Origin: Symsagittifera roscoffensis
Taxonomy: Eukaryota > Xenacoelomorpha > Acoela > Convolutidae
Direction of reading: 5' to 3'
Length of the DNA stretch: 64,000 bases
Assembly: GCF_963678635.1 (NCBI RefSeq)
Contig: NC_087070.1
Coordinates: 20,443,461 to 20,507,460, forward strand
Below are positions 58,308-64,000 of this stretch, in pieces. Positions within the stretch are counted from its first letter, which is position 1; each line of letters begins with the position of its first letter. Below the pieces are notes generated by a model. The model searched no databases and was not told the DNA's origin. It saw only the letters and a program-made list of their open reading frames with translations. Both the position numbers and the translations under genes were made by a program.

Positions 58308-60280
58308 TCAGACACAGGGATGGTTGAGGTTTGTGCATGTTTTATGCAAGCAGGAGAAGGATTCAGGCGCAGCAGTGGGTGATGTTTTTGCTGGTTTGAT
58401 GCTCGCATGATAAGAATTCAGACGCAGGAGTGGGTGAGGTTTGTGCAGGTCTTTTGCTCGCACGTTAAGGTTTGAGACGCACGACTGTGTGAAGTTTGCG
58501 CAGGTTTGATGCAAGCATGAGAAGGATTCAGACGCAAGAGTGGTTGTGGTTTGTGCAGGTTTGATGCTTGTATGAGAAGGATTCAGACGCAGGAGTGGGC
58601 GAGGTTTGTGCAGGCTTGATGCACGCATGATAAGGATTCAGACGCAGGAGTGGGTGAGGTTTGTGCAGGTTTGATGCAAGCATGAGATGGATTCCGACGC
58701 AGCATTGGGCGATGTTTGTGCAGATTTTATGCACATATGAGAAGGATTAAAACGCAGGAGTGGGTGAGGTTTGTGCAGGTTTGATGCAGGCATGAGATTG
58801 ATTCCGACTCAGGAGTGCTAATGTTTGTGCAAGTTTGATGCACGCATGATAAGGATTCAGACGCAGGAGTAAGAGATGATTGTGCAGGTTTGATACTTAC
58901 ATGGTAAGGCCTCAGACGCAGGAGTGGGTGAGGTTTGTGCAGGTCAAATGCTCGCACGTTAAGGATTTAGACGCAGGAGTAGGTGAACTTTGCGCAGGTT
59001 GATGCAAGCATGAGAAGGATTCAGACGCAAGATTGGTTGTGATTTGTGCAGGTTTGATGCTTGTATGAGAAGGATTCAGACGCAGGAGTGGGCGAGGTTT
59101 GTGCAGGTTTGATGCTCGCATGATAAAGATTCAGACTCAGGATTGGGTGAAGTTTGCGGCAGGTTTGATGCAAGCATGAGAAGGATTCAGACGCAATAGT
59201 GGTTGTCGTTTGTGTAGGTTTGATGCTTGTATGAGAAGGATTCAGACGCAGGAGTGGGCGAGGTTTGTGCAGGTTTGATGCACGCATGATAAGGATTCAG
59301 ACGCAGGAGTTGGTGAGGTTTGTGCAAGTTTGATGCAAGCATGAGATGGATTCCGACGCAGGAGTGGGTGAAATTTGTGCAGATTTAGTGCACGTATGAG
59401 AAGGATTCAGACACAAGAATGGGTGAGGTTTGTGCAGGTCTTTTGCTCGCACGTTAAGGTTTGAGACGCAGGACTGAGTGAAGTTTGCGCAGGTTTGATG
59501 CAAGCATGAGAAGGATTCAGACGCAAGAGTGTTTGTGGTTTGTGCAGGTTTGATGCTTGTATGAGAAGGATTCAGACGCAGGAGTGGGCCAGGTTTGTGC
59601 AGGCTTGATGCACGCATGATAACGATTCAGACGCAGGAGTGGGTGAGGTTTGTGCAGGTTTGATGCAAGCATGAGATGGATTCCGACGCAGCATTGGGCG
59701 ATGTTTGTGCAGATTTTATGCACGCATGAGAAGGATTAAAACGCAGGAGTGGGTGAGGTTTGTGCAGGTTTGATGCAGGCATGAGATAGATTCCAACGCA
59801 GGAGTGCTAATGTTTGTGCAGGTTTGATGCACGCATGATAAGGATTCAGACGCAGGAGTAAGAGATGATTGTGCAGGTTTGATACATACATGGTAAGGCC
59901 TCAGACGCAGGAGTGGGTGAGGTTTGTGCAGGTCAAATGCTCGCACGTTAAGGATTTAGACGCAGGAGTAGGTGAACTTTGCGCAGGTTGATGCAAGCAT
60001 GAGAAGGATTCAGACGCAAGATTGGTTGTGATTTGCGCAGGTTTGATGCTTGTATGAGAAGGATTCAGACGCAGGAGTGGGCGAGGTTTGTGCAGGTTTG
60101 ATGCTCGCATGATAAAGATTCAGACGCAGGATTGGGCGAAGTTTGCGGCAGGTTTGATGCAAGCTTGAGAAGGATTCAGACGCAATAGTGGTTGTCGTTT
60201 GTGTAGGTTTGATGCTTGTATGAGAAGGATTCAGACGCAGGAGTGGGCGAGGTTTGTGCAGGTTTGATGTACGCATGATA
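58308..60280. repeat. Higher-order repeat of 989 bp (18 units)
   Basis: Two adjacent blocks with the same order of variant units at an offset of 989 bp (18 x 55 minus 1). Diagnostic variants such as GGAGTGCTAATGTTTGTGCA and TTGCGGCAGGTTTGATG occur in both, with few differences. Confidence 0.82.
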
Positions 60281-63200
60281 AGGATTCAGACGCAGGAGTT
60301 GGTGAGGTTTGTGCAGGTCTAATGCTCGCACGTTAAGGATTCAGACGCAGGACTGGGTGAAGTTTGTGCAGGTTTGATGCTCGCATGATAAAGATTCAGA
60401 CGCAGGATTGGGTGAAGTTTGCGGCAGGTTTGATGCAAGCATGAGATGGATTCCGACGCAGGAGTGGGTGATATTTGTGCAGATTTAGTGCACGTATGAG
60501 AAGGATTCAGACACAAGAATGGGTGAGGTTTGCGCAGGTTTGATGCTCGCATGATAAGAATTCAGAGACAGGAGTGAGTGAGGTTTGTGCAGGTCTAATG
60601 CTCGCACGTTAAGGATTCAGACGCAGGACTGGGTGAAGTTTGCGCAGGTTTGATGCATGTATAAGAAGGATTCAGAGGCAGGAGCGGGTGATGTTTTCGC
60701 AGTTTTGATGCGTGTAAGAGAAAGATTCAGACACAGGAGTGGGTGAGGTTTTTGCATGTTTTATGCAAGCAAGAGAAGGATTCAGACGCAGCAGTGGGTG
60801 AGGTTTTTGCAGGTTTGATGCTTTTATGAGAAGGATTCAGACGCAGGAGTAGGCGAGGTTTGTGCAGATTTGATGCTTGTATAAGAAGGATTCAGAGGCA
60901 GGAGCGGGTGATTCTTTTGCAGTTTTGATGCGTGTAAGAGAAAGATTCAGACACAGGAGTGGGTGAGGTTTGTGCATCTTTATGCAAGCAAGAGAAGGAT
61001 TCAGACGCAGCAGTGGGTGAGGTTTTTGCAGGTCTATGGACGCACGAGAAGGATTCAGACGCAAGAGTGGTTGTGGTTTGTGCAGATTTAATATGTGAAT
61101 GAGAAGGATTCAGACACAGGAGTGAGTGAGGTTTGTGCATGTCTGATGCACGCATGAGAAGGGTTCAAACGCAGGAGTGGGTGAGGTTTTTGCAGGTTTG
61201 ATGCACGCATGATAACAATTCAGACGCGGGATTGCGTGAGGATTGTGCAGGTTTGATGCATGCATGATAAGGATTCAGAACCAGGAGTGAGTGAGGTTTG
61301 TGCAGGTTTGATGCACGCATGATAAGGATTCAGACGCAGGAGTGGGTGAGGTATGTGCAGGTTTGATGCACGCATGATATGGATTCAGACGCAGGAGTGG
61401 TTGAGGCTTGTACACTTTTGATGCAAGCATGAGATGGATTCCGACGCAGGATTAGGTGATGTTTGTGCAGATTTGGTGCTCGTATGAGAAGGATTCAGAC
61501 ACAGGAGTGTGTGAGGTTTGTGCAGGTTTGATGCACGCATGATAAGGGGATTCAGACGCAGGATTGGGAGAGGTTTGTGCAGTTTTGATGCATGTATGAT
61601 AAGGAATCAGACGCAGGGGTGGGTGAGGTTTGCGCAGATTTGATGCTCGCTTGATAAGAATTCAGACGCAGGAGTGGGTGAGGTTTGTGCATGTCTAATG
61701 CTCGCACGATAAGGATTCGGACGCAGGAGTGGGTGATGTTTGCGCAGGTTTGATGCAAGCATGAGAAGGATTCAGGCGTAAGAGTGGTTGTGGTTTGTGC
61801 AGGTTTGATGCTTTTATCAGAAGGATTCAGACGCAGGAGTGGGCGAGGTTTGTGCAGATTTGATGCTTGTATGAGGAGGATTCAGACGCAAGAGTGGGTG
61901 AGGTTTGTGCAGGTTTTATGCAAGCATGAGAAGGATTCCGACGCAGGAGTGGCTGATGTTTGTGGGGAGCTGGTGCAGGCATGAGAAGGATTCAGACACA
62001 GGAGTGGGTGAGGTTTGTGCAGCTTTGATGCTCGCACGATAAGGATTCAGACGCAGGAGTGGGTAATGTTTGCGCATGTTTGTGCATGAGAAGGATTCAG
62101 ACGCAAGAGTGCTTGTGTTTTGTGCATGTTTGATGCTTGTCTGAGAAGGATTCAGACGCAAGAGTGGGCGAGGTTTGTGCAGGTTTGATGCTTTTATGAG
62201 AAGGATTCAGACGCACGAGTGGATGATGTTTGTGCAGAATTGATGCATGTATGAGAAGGATTCAGACATGGGAGTGGGTGATGCTTTTGCATGTTTTATG
62301 CAAGCATGAGAATGATTCAGACGCAGGAAACGGTGAGGTTTACGCAAGTTTGATGCTTTTGTGAGAAGGATTCAGACGCAAGAGTGGTGGGTGAGGTTTG
62401 TGCAGGTTTGATGCTTCTAAGAAAAGGATTCAGACGCAGGATTGGGTGGGTTTGTGCACGTTAGAAGCTTGCGTGAGAAGGATTCAGACGCAGGAGTGGG
62501 TGAGTTTTGTGCAGGTTTGATGCGTGTATGAGAAGGATTCAGACGCAGGAGTGGGGAAGGTTTTTGCAGGTTTGATGCTTGTATGAGAAGGATTAAAACG
62601 CAGGAGTTTGTGAGGTTTGGGCGGGTTTGATGCGTGTATGAAAAAGATTCAGGCGCAGGAGTGGGTGAGGTTTGTGCAGGTTTGATGCAAGCTTGAGAAG
62701 GATTCAGACGCAGGAGTGGGTGGGGTTTGTGCAGGTTTGATGCGTGTATGAGAAGGATTCAGACGCAGGAGTGGGGGAAGTTTGTGCAGGTTCGATGCTT
62801 GTATGAGAAGGATTCAGACGCAGGAGTGGGTGAGGTTTGTGCAGGTTTTATGCAAGCATGAGAAGGATTCCGACGCAGGAGTGGCTGATGTTTGTGCAGA
62901 GCTGGTGCAGGTATGAGAAGGATTCAGACACAGGAGTGGGTGAGGTTTGTGCAGGTTTGATGCACGCATGATAAGGATTCAGACGCAGGAGGGGGAGAGG
63001 TTTGTGCAGGTTTGATGCATGCATGATAAGGATTCAGACGCAGGAGTGGGTGATGTTTGCGCATGTTTGTGCATGAGAAGGATTCAGACGCAAGAGTGGT
63101 TGTGTTTTGTGCAGGTTTGATGCTTTTATGAGAAGGATTCAGACGCACGAGCGGATGAGGTTTGTGCAGAATTGATGCGTGTATGAGAAGGATTCAGACA

Positions 63201-64000
63201 CGGGAGTGGGTGATGCTTTTGCATGTTTGTGCATGAGAAGGATTCAGACGCAAGAGTGGTTGTGTTTTGTGCATGTTTGATGCTTGTCTGAGAAGGATTC
63301 AGACGCAAGAGTGGGCGAGGTTTGTGCAGGTTTGATGCTTTTATGAGAAGGATTCAGACGCACGAGCGGATGAGGTTTGTGCAGAATTGATGCGTGTATG
63401 AGAAGGATTCAGACACGGGAGTGGGTGATGCTTTTGCATGTTTTATGCAAGCATGAGAATGATTCAGACGCAGGAAACGGTGAGGTTTACGCAGGTTTGA
63501 TGCTTTTGTGAGAAGGGTTCAGACGCAAGAGTGGTGGGTGAGGTTTGTGCAGGTTTGATGCTTTTAAGAGAAGGATTCAGACGCAGGAGTGGGTGAGGTT
63601 TGTGCACGTTAGAAGCTTGCGTGAGAAGGATTAAGACGCAGGAGTGGGTGAGGTTTGTGCAGCTTTGATGCTCGCACGATAAGGATTCAGACGCAGGAGT
63701 GGGTAATGTTTGCGCATGTTTGTGCATGAGAAGGATTCAGACGCAAGAGTGCTTGTGTTTTGTGCAGGTTTTATGCAAGCATGAGAAGGATTCCGACGCA
63801 GGAGTGGCTGATGTTTGTACAGAGCTGGTGCAGGTATGAGAAGGATTCAGACGCAGGAGTGGGTGAGGTTTGTGCAGGTTTTTTGCAAGCATGAGAAGGA
63901 TTCCGACGCAGGAGTGGCTGATGTTTGTGCAGAGCTGGTGCAGATATGAGAAGGATTCAGACACAGGAGTGGGTGAGGTTTGTGCAGGTTTGATGCACGC

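Larger units (their letters stand above)
49551..64000. repeat. 55-bp satellite array, about 260 copies
   Basis: Unit landmarks on the plus strand are GTGCAGGTTTGATGC, a variable GCACGCATGAGAAG-type middle, and GATTCAGACGCAGGAGTGG, repeating every 55 bp. A second unit type has ATTCCGACGCAGG and CAGATTTGGTGCACGTATGAG. The array is unbroken for 14.4 kb and continues beyond the window. Its GC content is well above the flanks. A few units are shortened by about 15 bp (near 62070, 63060, 63220, 63710). Minus-strand ORFs of 68, 88 and 106 codons recur because the unit has one TGA per three units in any frame; I do not read them as genes. Confidence 0.97.

Noticed and set aside
49849-63964. Dozens of minus-strand ORFs with HACIKPAQTSPTPASES-like repeats, up to 143 codons
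   Set aside because: They follow from the 55-bp satellite: lengths cluster at 68, 88 and 106 codons set by one TGA per three units, all frames look alike, and there is no start context, signal peptide or splice pattern.
1-64000. CRISPR-like reading of the regular 55-bp array
   Set aside because: There are no unique spacers between identical repeats; the whole unit is repeated with point variants, and the context is eukaryotic.

Overview
This window is AT-rich DNA from an animal, most likely an invertebrate. The evidence is one intron-rich gene with canonical GT-AG introns and an extracellular PAN + GON domain protein, dense non-autonomous DNA transposons with hAT-type ends, foldback elements, two LTR retroelements and a very large satellite array. 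I saw no bacterial operon structure, rRNA or tRNA gene. Short unspliced ORFs are almost all chance ORFs in repeats; the real gene is split into small exons on the minus strand. I cannot name the species.

Layout. 1-5.35 kb: a hAT-type MITE and two near-identical tandem 1.89-kb duplication units plus a partial third. 5.92-33.72 kb (minus strand): a gene of about ten exons whose splice phases agree from signal peptide to stop codon (2,064 nt, 687 residues). It encodes signal peptide, PAN/Apple domain, GON domain (the domain known from the C terminus of ADAMTS9/20 and GON-1), a short Thr/Pro linker and an unrecognised Cys-rich C-terminal region. Its introns hold most of the mobile DNA: nested MITEs (6.2-8.1 kb), hAT relics (10.5-11.3, 16.9-17.3 kb), foldback elements (13.5-15.7, 28.1-29.5 kb), a decayed plus-strand Ty3/gypsy element (about 20.56-27.24 kb) and a 936-bp TIR element (29.7-30.6 kb).

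34.28-42.97 kb: an LTR retroelement lying on the minus strand, bounded by two LTRs (TG...CA) and a 4-bp target duplication. A 4.6-kb segment interrupts it, and a second copy of that segment sits at 44.58-49.05 kb. The element looks non-autonomous or gutted: I found no reverse transcriptase or integrase. 43.86-44.20 kb is a long imperfect palindrome.

49.55-64.0 kb: an uninterrupted satellite of about 260 copies of a 55-bp unit that runs off the right edge, with clear higher-order repeats (for example 880 bp = 16 units and 989 bp = 18 units). It is very probably non-coding.

Only one host gene is well supported. All gene calls were made by eye, without database searches; exon 7's donor and one possible extra exon (9905-10025) remain unresolved.
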